Source: Pseudarthrobacter sulfonivorans
GTDB lineage: Bacteria; Actinomycetota; Actinomycetes; Actinomycetales; Micrococcaceae
Assembly (NCBI RefSeq): GCF_024391045.1
Contig: NZ_JANFCZ010000025.1
Span: forward strand, 1 to 63,428
Length of the DNA stretch: 63,428 nt
Reading direction: 5' to 3'
In this document: positions 62,981 to 63,428 of the stretch, piece after piece
Layout of the letters: each line of letters begins with the position of its first letter
Numbering within the stretch: position 1 is the first letter of the stretch
Made by a program: the position numbers and the translations under genes
The notes under the pieces: generated by a model
Databases searched by the model: none
Told to the model about the DNA's origin: nothing
The model's input: only the letters and a program-made list of their open reading frames with translations

Positions 62981-63428
62981 CTAGGCGTGTTTCGGGCCGA
63001 CGGCGGGAGCGGTGTCTGCGACGTCGGCGACTTCGGCCTGGACTTCTTTGAGGGCCTCGGTGTGGCCGCCGAGTTGTTCGAGTTCGTGGGCGAGTTCGGC
63101 GAGTTCGGCACCGCCGGCCATCTGGGCGGTGAGTTCATCCAGGGTGATGTCTTTTTTGTCGTAGTAGCCGATGGACTTGCCGCGTTTGAGCAGCAGGAAC
63201 CGGTCCCCCACGGGGAAGGCGTGGTGCGGGTTGTGGGTGATGAAGATGACCCCCAGGCCGCGGTCGCGGGCCTGCAGGATGTACCGCAGGACCACGCCGG
63301 ACTGCTTCACGCCCAACGCGGCCGTCGGTTCGTCCAGGATCAGGACCTTCGCGCCGAAATACACGGCCCGGGCGATCGCCACACACTGCCGCTCACCGCC
63401 GGAAAGCTGTCCGATGGGCTGCTCCACG
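62981..63428 (-). CDS. Sugar ABC transporter ATP-binding protein (partial)
   Basis: Only the C-terminal 148 residues are inside the window. They show the signature [15 protein letters not shown], Walker [15 protein letters not shown] and the His switch [11 protein letters not shown], as in the single-domain ATPases of inositol/ribose-type importers. An Ala/Glu-rich tail (about the last 55 residues, [18 protein letters not shown]) is longer than usual. The frame is open to the edge; Walker A and the partner permease and binding-protein genes lie beyond. Confidence 0.92.
   Translation of the reverse strand, partial: VEQPIGQLSGGERQCVAIARAVYFGAKVLILDEPTAALGVKQSGVVLRYILQARDRGLGVIFITHNPHHAFPVGDRFLLLKRGKSIGYYDKKDITLDELTAQMAGGAELAELAHELEQLGGHTEALKEVQAEVADVADTAPAVGPKHA

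Overview
The window is high-GC DNA with dense, short-spaced genes and frequent GTG/TTG starts. Protein families such as Rpf, the MSMEG_6728 family, DUF6457, DUF6318, a GerW-like protein and a Tex/UvrA2/TerC complement point to an actinobacterium, most likely Micrococcaceae (Arthrobacter or Pseudarthrobacter). This assignment is inference from gene content and composition. No rRNA, tRNA, insertion sequence, prophage or CRISPR array was seen, so it looks like ordinary chromosome with a few accessory patches.

Layout. 1-7564: small housekeeping and detoxification genes (GerW-like, DinB-like, SRPBCC, MFS pump, GNAT, aldo/keto reductase), then a DUF6457 protein convergent with a large FdhF/YdeP molybdoenzyme. 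7796-14637: nucleic-acid enzymes (RecQ-type helicase with an unusual tail, TM0106-type nuclease-helicase) around a TerC metal exporter. 14677-19115: MFS pump, an unusual three-part X25 protein, yceI, acylphosphatase and a deaminase that looks like an adenine rather than an adenosine deaminase. 19164-25858: UvrA2-like ATPase, secreted Rpf-LysM resuscitation factor, MSMEG_6728 protein, an SDR and a DUF1622 protein. 25910-31748: Tex, a small unknown protein, an Old Yellow Enzyme and a coupled pair of exported proteins.

31982-39582 is the most accessory-looking part: a flavin-binding PNPOx-like protein, an orphan Vsr endonuclease behind a perfect palindrome, an HPt-like protein lacking its phospho-histidine, a divergent response regulator and histidine kinase, and an McrBC type IV restriction pair whose McrC has Asn in place of a catalytic acid. 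39655-53532 holds a heterodimeric ABC exporter, a MarR-controlled DHA2 drug pump, a regulator/ureohydrolase/ThDP-enzyme operon that fits 2-ketoarginine to guanidinobutyrate metabolism, an erythrin-VIT1 iron/manganese transporter and a LOG-family protein.

53725-63428: an ArsR/AHSA1 pair, then a myo-inositol-type locus. It has a GntR regulator with its own promoter and overlapping operator, iolB, and on the opposite strand a sugar ABC ATPase (cut by the window edge), four Gfo/Idh/MocA dehydrogenases and a Hyi-type isomerase in one tightly coupled run. Between the two halves sit an uncharacterised papain-like protein and a small ORF sharing its N-terminal motif. Several operons end in long, nearly perfect hairpins that share an ACGACG-type arm.

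Best candidates for something undescribed: the winged-helix/Ala-Lys-linker/X25 fusion (16893-17825), the pseudo-HPt gene beside the two-component pair (33096-33506) and the papain-like gene with its leader-sharing neighbour (56716-57723). All functional statements come from reading motifs; no search was run.
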